A stretch of DNA of 64,000 nt from Penium margaritaceum (lineage: Eukaryota > Streptophyta > Zygnematophyceae > Desmidiales > Peniaceae), in NCBI GenBank assembly GCA_023375785.1, contig SZWC01004922.1, positions 57,006 through 121,005 on the forward strand, in the 5' to 3' direction. The position numbers and the translations under genes are program-made. This document shows, piece by piece, positions 33,207 to 46,949 of this stretch (its first letter is position 1; each line of letters opens with the position of its first letter). The notes beneath the pieces were generated by a model. The model was not told where the DNA came from, made no database searches, and saw only the letters and a list, made by a program, of their open reading frames with translations.

Positions 33207-34600
33207 ATGGAGGAGCAGAACGTGCCCATGCACAAAAATCCTGAAGCTGTAGCAAACGCTGGCATGGCAGACTATGCAGCAGCTATGTCAACCCCAATGG
33301 CTTCGACAACCAACCCGGCCACGGATCCGACGGCAGTAAACCAGCCGCCCTTACCGATAGCCTTGATGACTATAGCGGATGACAAGCGTGGATTAACAAG
33401 GAGCTAGCGAATTGTATCTCTACTCTGAAGGGGATGAACAGGCATTTGCTCCAACAACTTGACGTCACAATGGAGGCTCTTCATAACACAAGTACACGGA
33501 AGGTGATGCTCGTTGAGAGCCCACGATTCTTCCGGCCCCACCTGAACCGTTCGATCCTGCACATTCCAAGGGACCGACGGTTCGGATGTGGTTGAAAAGC
33601 TTGGAGGTGCACTTCATTGCTCCTTCGGTCAACGGCGATTAAAAGAAAATCGATCTAACAGCCGCGCTTTTGCGTGGCACGGCATTAAGTTGCTGCTCTG
33701 ACCTAAAGGCCATGCCATGGCAACAGAAGACTGGCGGGGCCTCATCGACGGCCAACGGTACACGTCTCATATCGCCGACCACATGCGTTCTACAATTAGA
33801 GCAGGTCGACCCTCAATGGAAAGATGTGCTGACACCACGAACGGATTGGAGTGAGTTTTGGCATGCAATGCTTACACATTGTGGATGGTTGAACAAGGAT
33901 TCTGACGCTTGGTACAAGCTCCAGCATCTCCATAAGCNACGGCATTAAGTTGCTGCTCTGACCTAAAGGCCATGCCATGGCAACAGAAGACTGGCGGGGC
34001 CTCATCGACGGCCAACGGTACACGTCTCATATCGCCGACCACATGCGTTCTACAATTAGAGCAGGTCGACCCTCAATGGAAAGATGTGCTGACACCACGA
34101 ACGGATTGGAGTGAGTTTTGGCATGCAATGCTTACACATTGTGGATGGTTGAACAAGGATTCTGACGCTTGGTACAAGCTCCAGCATCTCCATAAGCAGT
34201 CCAACATGACAGAGTAGACACGAAGATTCCGCGAGATCATGATTGGTGTAGACATCGCCCTCGACGAACTCTGTTATAACTACAACAACGACCTCAAATG
34301 AGACATCCAGCGAGCGATCGCCATTTTTGGCATGTGGAACAATCTACCGCAAATGATCATAGCAGTAGAAAGGATCAAAAGCGCCGACTACAACACTCGG
34401 ATCCAAGAATCCTACGGCCGGTGACCTCCCAACGACAATTGTCATGGGAATAAAAAAAGACCAGTCAAGGGACTCCTCAACTCCGATGGAAGTAGACACC
34501 GTCAACCAAAGAGATATAGGCTCCTGCTACAACTACAAAAAAATCGGACAGTTGCTTGAAATCACCAAAGCAAGTAGCAGGCCAAGAAGGGGGCAAGTTG
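33207..34600 (+). pseudogene. gag region of gypsy family 2 copy A (fossil)
   Basis: Starts at the conserved family ATG with MEEQNVPMHKN. The core is marked by WSEFWHAMLTHCGW and WYKLQHL. A knuckle region with GSCYNYKK lies near 34.52 kb. It contains a 259-bp segment written twice around a single N, probably an assembly error rather than part of the element. Broken. Confidence 0.75.
33679..34197 (+). repeat. Exact 259-bp duplication around a single N
   Basis: 33679-33937 and 33939-34197 appear identical, separated only by the N at 33938. Perfect identity inside an otherwise heavily diverged fossil is the signature of two overlapping contigs joined end to end without merging. Confidence 0.9.
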
Positions 34601-34799
34601 TAGAAAAATGAACTTAAAAATGGCAAAGAGCAGGAGTGAAAGGCGCAAGTCTTATTTGAGAGGAGCCATCTGTGCCAAGCGATTGCCTGTCTAAACCGCT
34701 CACGACGCTGTAGAAGGTTTATGAGATCGCAAAGTTTGATGAAAGATACGAGGATGACCAACCGGCGATATGACAAAAAAGTGCGATTTCGAGGTTCCA

Positions 34800-37700
34800 A
34801 GAGTCACAGAATGGTACAAACACCATTGGATGGAGGGGCCTCTCAAAGTTTTGTAAGCAACAACATGGTTGGAAAGCTGAGTTTGCAGACCAAACCAGGG
34901 TTCTTTGAAGGAAAAATCATCGATGGAAGATTACAAATACAAAGACTCCGAGAACCACTACGATCACAAGTGGGAGACTTGAGTGATGTAACGGTTTGGA
35001 GGTCATGTCCAATGAGTGACCACAAAATCATTCTCGGATACAATTTTCTGTACCAGCACAACTCGCAATTTGAATAGAACAATGGCAACGTCTATGTAGA
35101 AGTCAACGGTGCCATGCGACAACTCCCGCCTGTGGGGTGGAAGATGACAGTAGAAGCAGCAGAGGTGGAAGCAAGAGAGGAAGCCACACCGACCAAGAAG
35201 CGACAGCCAGTGGAGCCGAGACTGCTTGAAGTGGCCAACACTCGTATCCGACAAGGGGCTCATGTGTGGCTTGTACTTCTCAAGACAACGGAGGAGGCAG
35301 TAGTGGCAACATCTGACTCATCAGCCTCAACATCCTCATGAGCCTAATTGGCCCCATTAGTATCAACAAAGATTATGATGATTGTCAAGGAGTTCGCACA
35401 TCTCATCCAAGAATTTGCGGACGCCTTCCCCGACGAACTCCGGAAAACCCTACCACCTCAACGCGATATCGACCATCGCATCAAACTAAAGCCGGGAAGC
35501 TAACCCACAGTTCAAAGGGCGTATGGAATGAATGAACATGAGCTGAATGAGGTGAAAAACCAACTGGACAAGATGCTTGGTCAAGGGTTCATTTGCCCAT
35601 CTAAGTCACCACACGCTGCACCAATGTTTTTTGTGAAAAAGAAAACTGGCAAAATGGGGATGAGCGTGGACTACCAGGCATTGAATAATGCTACCATCGA
35701 GAACCGCTATCCTCCTCCCGGTGTAGACAAAGTTTTTGACCAACTTCGAATATCTCAAATTTTCACCAAAATCGACTTCCGCAACGGCAATCACCATAAT
35801 CACGTGGTAGACGCTGATGTCAAGAAGATGGCGTTTGGACTCACGAACGCCCGGGCGATGTTCATGGTGGCAATGAACAACATTTTGTGCCCACACTTTG
35901 ATGATTTTATTGTGGTATACCTCGACGACATTCCACTGTGCAGTGGCCCCTGGGAGGAGCTCGATGGACATCTCCAAAGTTTTCTCAAAGTTTTACAACG
36001 AGAGAGATTTCTCAGAAAATTCTCACAGTTCGACTCCGGTCTCCGTTCGATCAAGTTTTTGGATTACATCATCAACGGTGGACTGGTCACCATGGATTCG
36101 AAGAAAGTGGGAGCAGTCGCTAAGTGGCCTACACCGACCAACGTTCAAGACGTTCAAGTACTTTTTGGCCTATGCAGTTACTACCGGCGTTTTGTATGGG
36201 ATTACGTCCAAGTGTTAGCGCCTCTCTCCAATCTCACTGTAAAAGAAGAGAAAATGAGTGGTGATGTGGGGGCACCAAAAAAGAGGCATTCACCGCTTTG
36301 CGGAATGCCAAGACCTCGATGCCAGCCCTATGATTAGCTGATCCAACGATCGACTACATTATGGCTACAGATGCCTCCGATCGAGCCTTTGGCGCAGTTC
36401 TCCTACAAGATCATGGCAATGGAGAGCAACCGGTTGCTTGTATGTCACAAAAGTTGCGTGGTCTCAAAATTAACTACGCCGTATACGGGAAGGAGATGCA
36501 AGTGGACATACATGCATTTAATGGCGGTGGTATCTTGAATGACACCGATGTGTTGTACGCACCGACCATCATGTGCTAAAATATTTGAAGACGTAGCCAA
36601 ACCTCAGTCAATGTCAAAGACAATAAATGGTGTTCCTCGAATCGCGGTTCGACTACAGTATTGAGTATCTGCCGGGCAAAACCAACCCCGCAGATGCACT
36701 CAGCCACTGACCAGACTAAATGGCTGAGGCAGCGACATTTCAACTGCAATAAGATTTTTATCTCAAGTAGTTATTCACATGTGGCTATGGGCAGCATGGC
36801 AGGTACGAGAAGGCAAAGTACTGGTCTGACCCGCCCTATTGGCGGCAAGAATTCACTCGCCAAGTGGTCATTCCCTCAAACGACAAACTCCACCGCATGC
36901 TGCTCGAGGAGTGCCACGACATTGGTCCAGGTGGAATTTTTGGAGAAGACAAGACGCTGAAGAAGCCGACAAAGCACTACTGATGGGATAAGATGAAAAC
37001 TGATGTGGCCAAAATCTCCAAATCCTGTGATATGTGTCAGCAACAAAATTCCTCTAGCACGCGGCCACCAAGACGTCTCCAACCACTCCCTACTCTGACA
37101 AAACCGTGGTCCGACATCTCCATGGACCTTTTCACTAGATTACCGGTCATGCTCGAGGGATTTTCCGCAATCTTTGTGGTTGTCGACAGGTTTTCTAAAA
37201 TGTCTCACTTTATTCTGACAACGACCATCGTGACCATTGAAGAAACAACACGGCTGCTTTTTAAACACCATCGTAAGGATACAAGGCATGCCAAGAACAA
37301 TCACGAGCAAAAGAGACGGTCGATTCACCAGCTGTGTTTGGCATGAAATGATGACTCGTTACGCAGATCAAACCAAACTTTCAAGGGCGCTCCGCCCTCA
37401 AACTGACTACAAATCAGACACTCAAACAAGATTATGCAAACCACACGGGACGGATTGGGCAGCAAAACTCCCGGATGCCAAAAATGCGTATGACTTGCCA
37501 AAATCCACTGCAATGGGTAAAACTTTGTTCAAAGTGGTACATGGCAAGCATCCCACCACACCAGACGGAATGCATGGCGAAAGCAAAATTCCCACGGTTG
37601 ACGCCCAATGCCACAACTTCTCCACCATCCACAATGAAACACGGTAGAAACTCACGAAGACACAAGCGGCGATGAAGCGAGCACCTGACCGACATCACAG

Positions 37701-37959
37701 CGATGATGTATTCACCACTGGTGACAAGGTTCTCCTCAGTTTGGCAAACATCAAACTCCACACAACTGACTGCTTGAAGCTCAAACCTTAATGGTTGGGA
37801 CCGTGTGAGATCGAGCGCATGCAAACCTCCGCAATTGCACAAATCAAACTCCCTAACACAATGCCACTTTACCCGGTTCTCCATATCAGCAAGCTTAAGC
37901 CATACGGGGACCCCGAAGAGAATTTCCCCGGCAATAATGCACCTCCCCTTTTCCTGTAT
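34800..37959 (+). pseudogene. pol region of gypsy family 2 copy A up to the copia insertion (fossil)
   Basis: Protease region with MSDHKIILGYNFLY at its end; RT with [22 protein letters not shown] and YLDDI; RNase H with VATDAS-like start and KTNPADALS-like end; integrase with SCDMCQQQNSS zinc-site residues and DISMDLFTRLP core start; integrase tail with ISKLKPYGDPEENFPG. The chromodomain proper lies past the insertion. Broken many times. Confidence 0.8.
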
Positions 37960-38089
37960 CTCCCCCATGACCCACAGCCAAAGCACACGAATGACACTCA
38001 AAGGCACAGTGCGAACGTCACAAGAAGTGACACAACACAAGACTATACACGAGCACAGGCATGAAAGATCATCCACGAGCATCACAAGG

Positions 38090-40830
38090 ACACAACAACC
38101 CAAATGCGTGCGCTACTTCCTTGAAGACATTGCTGCTCAGTGCCATTGTGAGGAAATCAGCTCGTTGCTGGCAGGTGTCAAACCACACAATCTAAACATC
38201 GCCTGCAACCACATGCTCATTTACAAAATGATGTCCCCCCTTGATGTGCTTCGTGTGAGTGTGATGCATGCCGTCGTTCTCAGCAATAGATTTAGTGCTT
38301 TGGTTGTCACAGCGCAAGGTGATGCAGCGAATGAGCACACACAGTTGCTGAAGCAAACGACACAACCAAACACTCTCACAAGTACCCGCACCAAGGGCGA
38401 CATGTTCCAACTCATTGGAGCTGGGTGTGACGCAACCGTGGTTACCAATTTTCTAGGAGACTGCTGTTCCACCGATAAGAAGGACATAGCCGGTGCAGCT
38501 ACGTACATTTGTATCATGCGCCCGATCACTATCAGTGTAACCATCAACAACCACTAACGGCTACGCCCGGTAATAGAGACTGACTCGTGCAGTGGAGATT
38601 GCATGTATGACAACATGCAGCGCTGCCTCCATGTACCGCACCCATGGACACTGTGAGAATTGCGCAAGGAAGTTCATAGCAAAGGCAATGTTTTCTTGTG
38701 TGTTAGTGGCCAAGTACATGAGAGATCCTACGACTCACAGGTAGTCATTCATATCCAATGGCTCCCCCAGCTTGGACACATCCAGTGTTTTCAAGAAATT
38801 CTGCCCGACGGGCGTCATCGGCGTGGATTCTGAGGGCACAAACTGAAGGAGCAAGGCAAAGCGCTCCCCTAGGCTCCTGACATATGCAGCCTGGTGGGAG
38901 TGAAGAACACAGCAAGAACAATCACCCTCAAGCTCCATGCCAAGACAAACTTGAGCTAGGCCCAAGTCTTTCATCTTGTAAGTGGACTGCAGCAAGAACT
39001 TCACAGTCGACACTGCCTCTCGACTTGGTGACACAATCAGAAGATTGTCTACATAAATGAGGACACTAAAAAAAGCACAGAGCTGGGAGTGACAAAGAGG
39101 GTAGGATCCACTGTGCTGCGATGGTATCCACCCTTCTCTAGGGTAGAGGTGATGTCCTTGTTCCAACACCGTGGTGATTGCTTCAGGCCATAGAGAGCCT
39201 TACGCAGTCTCCACACTTTTTTGGTGCCATCTAAGAACCCTGGAGGTTGCACCATGTAAATCTCCTCATCTAGCTGACCGTGAAAAAAGGCAGTGTTTAC
39301 ATCCATCTACTCGAGCTCCCAGTCATAGTGAGCGACAAGATTTAGAAGGGCACGAGCAGTGGTGTAGCGTCGGACAGGGGCCAAAGTCTTGTTGAAGTCA
39401 ATACCACGGACTTGAGAAAAGCCCTTGGCGGTCAGATGCCCCTTGTACTTATCAAGCTCGCCATTGGGCTTCTACTTGGGCCTAAAGACCCATTGTGCAT
39501 CAATGGCCTTGCAACTGGGCGGGAGATCAGCCAGCCCGTAGACGGCGTGGTCATCAAGAGCTGAAAGCTCATCCTGCATGGCAGCCTGCCACTGCTGGGA
39601 GTCGGGCGCAGTGCATGCTTGACAAATAGAAGTTGGGTCTGATGATGATGGTGCAGCATTAACTATCGTGTGACATTCATTGACACTGCTAAGGATGGCG
39701 GCTTCAAGAGCGTGCCCCTGCTCAGACATGAGTCGTATCTACCCAAGGGCAGAGCTGGGATGGACAACCCCTGTGGCCAGGCCCAAGGCATCCATGTCGG
39801 TCGGCAGCCTCACAGGCTGCTCCGGGTGGGACTGGGCAAGGCAGACAGATGGGCTGCGGCATAGGAGGAGCAAGTGGGGAGCGCTCAAAGATGCTCGCCA
39901 CGAACAAAGGGTTCAATGGGAGCAGGATCAGGAGGGTCACCAGGCAACGGCAGGGCAGGGGTGGAACGACTGGGCGAAATGGGGGTAAGCGGACTGAACG
40001 GAGCCGCTGAGGAGTGTACAAGATAGTTGGACTCAGATGGAACTGGGGAGGATACAACAGGAGATGCAGAAGCTCCAAGCAAGCTGGACAACATGAATGG
40101 AAGAAGAGAATGAGTCACAGTGCCGGACAACAAGGGTTGCTTCGAGGGTGTAGGCTGCGGAGGAGGGACAATAGCAGAGACTGCAGAGATAGCGGGTTCA
40201 GCAGGCTCGACTTTGCCCTGCAACTGAGAGAGCAGTAGCAGGGAGGCAGCCAACAAGTGACGATCGAGGTTACGGAGAAACACTCAAAGAAGAGGGCATC
40301 GCGGGATTGAATAACACGCCCGCGCTCCTGTTTGCAAAAGTGATAGGCTCTGAATTTGGTGGATACACCCAAGAAATGACAGAGGCCCACATGCAGGGAG
40401 AGTTTGCCATCAAGAAGATCCTCAAGGAGCTAGACGGATGCAATTCGACCTTAGACGCGAGTAAGCTAGAGGTCGGCACGGGTCTCGTACCAACGTTGAA
40501 AAGGTGTGCTCGTTTGAGGGAGGGACGAGTGCAGGAAATGATTCCAGACCCATGTCATGTAACTCATGGCCTCAAAGGTGTACAGAGGAGGAAGACCGGA
40601 CTGAAACGGAAGGGTGCGGACGCCGTCTCCAAGAGTCTGATTCCAACATTCAAAGACTCCATTTTGTTGGGGTGTGTAGGGAGTTGAGGTCTCCAAACAC
40701 ATCCCTTGAGACTGAAGGAACCGGGCGATGGGACCCATGAACTCACTGTTGCGGTCGCTGTAGAAGACACGCAGGGAGCGCTGACAAGACCGTTCAACTT
40801 GCCGGAGCCACGACTCAATGATGGCAGGGT
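38090..40830 (-). pseudogene. integrase-RT-RNase H region of the nested copia (fossil)
   Basis: Integrase part with SDRNSEFMG and TPYTPQQNGV; Ser/Pro linker; RT with MDVNTAFFHGQLDEEIYMV, LYGLKQSPRCWN and VYVDNLLIVS; RNase H with VALGAGTCESVW and RCDNQSTKSIAEN, ending in ADFLTMALSS. Order IN-RT-RNase H defines copia. Broken several times. Confidence 0.85.
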
Positions 40831-41065
40831 GGGGAAGGGGGGCCGGTCTCGATGGGCGCTCCATAGGGTGGCGGCCAGCCTTATGGGTATGGGATGGAGG
40901 GAGGAGATGTGGAGATGCCAGTGGTGGAGTAGACCTGTGTTGAGGTGGAACGAGTAGGCCGAGAGGAGGAGTTGGAGCTGGAGCTGACGGCGGAAAAAGA
41001 AGATGAGCCGCTGGTATGTGCCCTATGCGCAGGTGGGCCAGGTGCAGGTCGTCAGGGGGCGCAGG

Positions 41066-42210
41066 GCACGTACAAGTAGAATGCTCTAAGGAACCACAGT
41101 TCCTGCACACAACCTTGCTAGGGACACTAGATGGTGCAGTATCTTTGCTCTTCCCCCTGCCCTTCCCACAACCATGTTCACGCCCACGACCCAGGGAGGC
41201 AAGGGCAGTGGCTATAGAGGTCGAAGAAGAAGAGGATGTAGAGGAGGCAGAGGCAGCAGAGGAGGACAAGGTGGAGGAAGCGATGGTGACGAGAGCAACC
41301 TTAGCGACTGCATTGTGGTGAAGGCGTTCGTTCTAGAGGCTAGTCCACTACGCGTCGAGCCTCTCAGAAACAAAGTCCCAAAGGGCACCAACGTCTGGCG
41401 ATAAGTTTGGAGGAATGGGCTGAGAAGCAATACAGTACAACTCATCAGATTTGATGTCGCGGAGAAGGTTGACAGCTCGGGGATCAACTTGGTCACCATG
41501 GTGTGTACAGCTGACAACTGGCCTGGCACGGCTTCACCAAGCTCAAAAAGGAGTTTGAGCCCTCGTGCCTAGTAGGCAACAGCTTCTTCTTCCGCACGCA
41601 TCAAGAGCGTGTTAAAGTGCATGGTGAAGTTACTCTGAGCTGCCTGACCAGTGACGGTGGTGCGACGACGGAGCATGGTGTAGGAACTAACGGGGACAGC
41701 TAGACGCTGGATGGCGGGATCCACATTGTAGGTTCCAACATCATCCACAAGAGTATCACGTGCAAAAGCAATGTTGGCACGGACAACGCGGGTGGATTCA
41801 CCAGTGATAGGCATGAAAGGAGGGACAACCAAGAAATAGTACTGCCACAGATGCTCCCCGTGAGCCCAGGCACTAAAGCGTGTTTCCCAGGGGGAAAATG
41901 CGAGGCCAATGGACCGGACGAGGGGTTGCAAGAAGAAATCATGCTAGCGTACAACAGCAGTGTGGTTGGCAAAAGAAGGCATAACAGTGGTGTTCTCGGC
42001 AGTGGTGTTTGAAGCAGAGGGTGTAGAGGCAGCAGCAGCACTGGTGCCAGCACTTTCATCAGCAGCTCGGACTGACATAGCAGGGATGCACATAAGCACA
42101 ATAGTCATAACCTCATCAGCAAAGGCGGCGCGGTTGACATTGGCAAGCTTGAGGCAATCTTTAGCCCCTTGCTGAACCTCACGAGCGAGGTTCAGTTGAC
42201 GCCGCATGTC
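41066..42210 (-). pseudogene. gag region of the nested copia (fossil)
   Basis: Gag block 42207-41569 includes DDVGTYNVDPAI, matched in the copia at 28.5 kb. A Gly/Arg-rich stretch (GRGREHGCGKGRGK) leads into a zinc knuckle CRNCGSLEHSTCTC (41107-41066), form CX2CX4HX4C. Broken. Confidence 0.78.
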
Positions 42211-43580
42211 AGCTATGATTGAATCATTGTCACCCTATATTGTGACGACGATAAGGTCCTACCTGACATATCTTGGCACAATTTCCTTTGCCCTAGTGGG
42301 CGTGGGAAAACTAGGCGTGCCCAAGGCACAAAGAATGTGTACTTCAGGACAGCCCAACCCCAGCCAGACAAGAAGGAAAGACCCCGCAAGAGAAGAAAGC
42401 AAGGAGGCATAGCAACAACAGAGAGAATCCAGGCCAAGAACCGTGACAGGGAAGAAGGATGTGAGGGTGTGTGCAAGAGGGCAAGGAGTGGTGGAACAGC
42501 AGTGGCTAATGCAGCAGAGACAAAAGAGAGAGTGGACACGACAAGAATCACAAGAGCAAGAGCTTCGGTGGTGAGGAACACCCCTAGGGTGGTGATTATT
42601 GCAACGATGGAGATGGCTGCTGTGTCGATGAAGGTGATGGCCAATGGTGCAGATGAAGCCGTTGTGACAGCACCTGAGGTGGAGGTACGAATGGAGGAAG
42701 CGGCCGCAGACACAACGGATGCAGCAGAGGCAGTCGCGGAGGTAACATCAGAGGCGGCTCTAATAACCTGAGTAACAATATCCGTAGCTGCGGTAGCCAC
42801 TGGACCAGCAATAATCGTGGCTTTGGTCTACGATTCAGCAGCACGTCTTGCCGAGGCAGAGGCACGTGAAGCTCGGGCAGTGGTAGCAAGTGTGGTAGCA
42901 GTTGCTGCTGCAATGTCTATCACTATGGATGCCGTGCGTGCAATCTTGATTTCCACGCCAACAACGTCGTGACCTAGGACAAAAGACACACAAGCAATGG
43001 TGGCGTCCACAAGCAACGCTAACATGCAATTGTTGGACCCCCCCAGGAGAATGGGAAATAGGAGGGCTTATCGGAATCTGGTGTGCTTGATGTGATACAG
43101 AGGCGAAGGTTATCTCGACGGAAGCAACGTCACTGGGAATGTTGTGGCGTTGCCGCACCGAGCTCTCCTCAGAGTAGCCGCCGAGGGAAGCAGCGATGGC
43201 AACCTCCCACTGTGCCAGCGTGGCAGCAGTCACCACCGAGACGGTGGTGCAAAAATGGCTACAAAGAGTGCAATCTGTGGATAGGGTCAGAGAGAGGAGC
43301 AGCACTGCAGCCCGGCGGATGAGGGAATGGGACACTCAAAAAGAGCTTCCACCATAAAGTGGATCATCGCCAAGAGAGGCGACGTCTCTAACCTCGGCCG
43401 ACAAAGAGGAGGTGGACGTAGAGGAGAGAGAGAGGCAGGGGGAGAGAAGGAAAACACTCTCTCCCCTAATGGCCACAAGCAGCGACGAGGTGGGTGCATG
43501 ACGCCAAGAGAGGTCGTCGTGTAGTAGGCCAAGGATCTGTGGACGGCGGGTCCATCCATCGTCTGTCTCCCTCTCTCAAT

Positions 43581-43593
43581 TGCTCTGATTTCA
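43581..43593 (-). other. Primer-binding site of the nested copia
   Basis: TGAAATCAGAGCA on the minus strand matches TGGTATCAGAGCA at 11 of 13 bases. Confidence 0.7.
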
Positions 43594-44196
<603 letters not shown>

Positions 44197-44197
44197 T

Positions 44198-44425
44198 TGT
44201 ACTAGTGGACGAGGATACATAATACGTCATTGAGGAAATCTTTAGCCATCGACGACGTGGAAAAACAACAAAACATCTTGTCAAGTGGCATGGCTACGAC
44301 GCCACGCATAATAGATGGGATCCCTATGACAACCTCCGTGAAGTCGACCATCTCATCAACGGATATTACCGCTGTCACCGGGCCACATCTGTATGCGCGT
44401 CGGGACGTCATGACTTAAAGGGAGG
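44198..44425 (+). pseudogene. Chromodomain end of gypsy copy A (fossil)
   Basis: Contains KHLVKWHGYDATHNRWDPYD, a chromodomain core, and the tail that precedes the PPT in copies B and C. It resumes the gypsy sequence broken off at 37959. Confidence 0.82.
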
Positions 44426-44429
44426 GGAG

Positions 44430-44953
44430 TGGTACGTACAAGATGTACACGGGTCCTTAATCTTTCCAAATTGGCATTTCTGTCATTACACAAATAGCCC
44501 ACCGTGCAACGAGAGCTTGATTCTCACCCCGACGGTTGAGGACAATTCGACCAACTGCCCTCGCCCGGCGGCGATCCTTCTCGCACATTCTGACAACTAT
44601 CACCACTTTTGAGAGTTAACAACGAAAGTTTCATGACTTTTTGGTGATTTTCTTGATGTATCAAAAAACATCGAGATTGATGAAGTTGCTTCTCGCATCT
44701 TTGTCATGGATCTTCAAAACCCTCAGATTCCTCGGCGGAGCTTCTTGATCTGACCACTATCAACGTGACTCCACACACGTCCCTCGACAATCGAATTGAC
44801 AACTCTGACTATGTCTCATTTGAAACTCAACACATGTTTGTATGTGTTTGATCATTTTGACACTGTCATCGAACTACACTTAGCGTTAATCATGAATTGC
44901 TCAAGTATCCCAAAATCTAAAACTGTGTTTTGCCTCACAAATTCTACCGGTTC
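44430..44953 (+). repeat. 3' LTR of gypsy copy A, abutting the next LTR
   Basis: Preceded by the PPT AAAGGGAGGGGAG (44417-44429). Aligns with 32504-33055 but is followed directly by the start of another family 2 LTR before its own canonical end. Confidence 0.8.
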
Positions 44954-45502
44954 ATTTACGTACGAGACGTACAGGAGCCCCTAATCTCTCCACGTGGGCA
45001 TTTCTGTTACTACATAAACACCTCATCGCATTTTGAGACCGTGATACTCACTCCGACGGTCGAGGGAAAACCAGCCAGCTGTCCCCGCTCTCAATGAATC
45101 TTCCTGATCATTTTGACAACTTCGACCACTCTCGCAAATTATAACAGAAGTATCACGACCTTTTGATCGACTTCTCGACACACCAAGACAAATCCGGATT
45201 TATAAAATTGCATCTTGCCTGTTCACCGTTGATTCTCAAAGTCCCCCGATTTCTTGGTGGACCTTCTCAGATCCGACCACTCACTATGCGACTCCATACT
45301 CGTCGCTCGACAATCCACCCAACGACCCCGACTATGCCTCATTCGTAACCCGACACTTGTATACACATGTCGATCATTTTGACACTTGTCATCGAAGTAC
45401 ACTTACTGCTAGTTATAAATTACTCAAGTATCCCAAATTCTAAATCATGTTCTACCTTACAACTTCTACTTGTTCAGCATGTACGCTTCGTTCGGCATAA
45501 TA
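44954..45502 (+). repeat. 5' LTR of gypsy copy B
   Basis: Starts ATTTACGTACGAGACG, aligned to TGTTATGTACCAGATG, and ends CATAATA, two bases before a perfect PBS. It shares GACCTTCTC with the 50339 LTR, where the copy A pair has GAGCTTCTT. Confidence 0.8.
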
Positions 45503-45683
45503 CTTGGTATCAGAGCGCAGAGATGATGGAGAGGCATCCGGCTTTTTCACTCATTCGGAGGACGACCTCGCACAGGCTATCAGCACATCTCGCACGTCAA
45601 GACTTTGCAGACTTGGCGACAACAACCTAAAGTGAGCGAGCGCACAGACGACCAGCACCGGGCCTTTGGCAACGACCTCGGCG

Positions 45684-46760
45684 ATGGAGGAGTAGAACGT
45701 GCCAATGCACGTAAACCCTGAAGCGATAACGAATGTTGGCGCGACAGGCTATGCAGCAGCTGGATCAACCCCTACGGCTTTGATGACCAATCCGCTCGCG
45801 GACCCAACAAGGATAAACCACCTGCCCCTACCAATAGCCTCGAAGACGATAGTTGGGACAATAGGTGTCTCTAGATGACAGGCACGGATCAACAAAGAAG
45901 ATTCTACTCCTCCATCTGCTCCAACAACACAACGTCATGATGGAGGCTCTCTGCAATACAAGCGCACAAGAAGCGGTGCTCTTTGAGAGAAATTCCAATC
46001 AATCTAGCAAGCCTTGAATTCGTTTGGCTCCACCAAAACCATTTGATCCCGCAAACTCAAAAAGACCGGCGGTTTGGAAGTGGCTAATGAGTTTGGAGGT
46101 ATTCTTCACCGTTGCTTGGGTCCACAACAACCATAAGAAAATTGACCTTGTAGTCGCGTTTTCACGTGGCACGGTGCTAAGTTGATGGTCCGATCTAAAG
46201 ATCATCCAACGGGAGCAGGAGACCGGTGGAGCATCGCAATGGCCAACGGCGCCCGTCTCATATCGCCAACCATAGGCGTTCTACCCTTGAAGCAGATCAA
46301 CCCACAATGGTAAGACGGGCTAACGCAACCAACCGCCTGAAATGAATTCTCACGCACAATGCTCTCACACTTTGGACAAGTGAACAAATTTTCTGACGCT
46401 CGGTACAATGTCTAATGTCTCCGTCAACAATCTAGGGTGGCAGAGTAAATGCAGAGATTTTGCAAGATCATCACCAGAGCACACATCACCCCGAATGAAC
46501 TCTGTTTTAATTACAACAAAGGCCTCAAGCAAGATATCTGGAGAGCAGTTATCTTTTTCAGCATCCAAAACGACTTTGACTAGATCGCTCGGATCAAGGG
46601 ATCCTACGGCTGGCGACCACAATCATTGTGGAAACGGAAAGAACCAGTCAGCTGACTCCTTGACTTCGATGGAAGTGGATGCCGTGGATAAAATAGATCC
46701 GTAAACCTGCTACAATTGCAAAAAAATTCAAGCATATTTCTCGCAATCACCAGAGCAAGC
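45684..46760 (+). pseudogene. gag region of gypsy copy B (fossil)
   Basis: Starts at the conserved family ATG. MEVDAV near 46.67 kb and the following cysteine-bearing knuckle region (ACYNCKK-like) match copies A and C. Broken. Confidence 0.7.
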
Positions 46761-46949
46761 AACGGGCCAAAAGGGAAATAAGTCATAACAAAATGAGTTG
46801 GGAAACAACAAAGGGCAGGAGTAGAATGCGCAACTCTTGTCCGTGAGGAGCGAACTGCACCCAAAGATTGCCAATCTGAATGGCCTACGTCACCGCAAAG
46901 GGTTTGTGAGATCACAAAGTTAGACGAGGGGTATGAGGACGACCAACCA

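Noticed and set aside
37432-38557. Frames of 223 residues (minus) and 250 residues (plus)
   Set aside because: Both cross the junction between gypsy copy A and the nested copia, antisense to at least one, so they are chance chimeras.
40014-42771. Plus-strand frames of up to 144 residues over the nested copia
   Set aside because: Antisense shadows of copia gag, integrase and leader sequence.
42213-42800. 195-residue hydrophobic minus-strand frame as a membrane or envelope-like protein
   Set aside because: It lies in the low-complexity leader before gag, is made mostly of Ala/Thr/Ser/Val codons from GCN-type repeats and has no signal, cleavage or fusion features.
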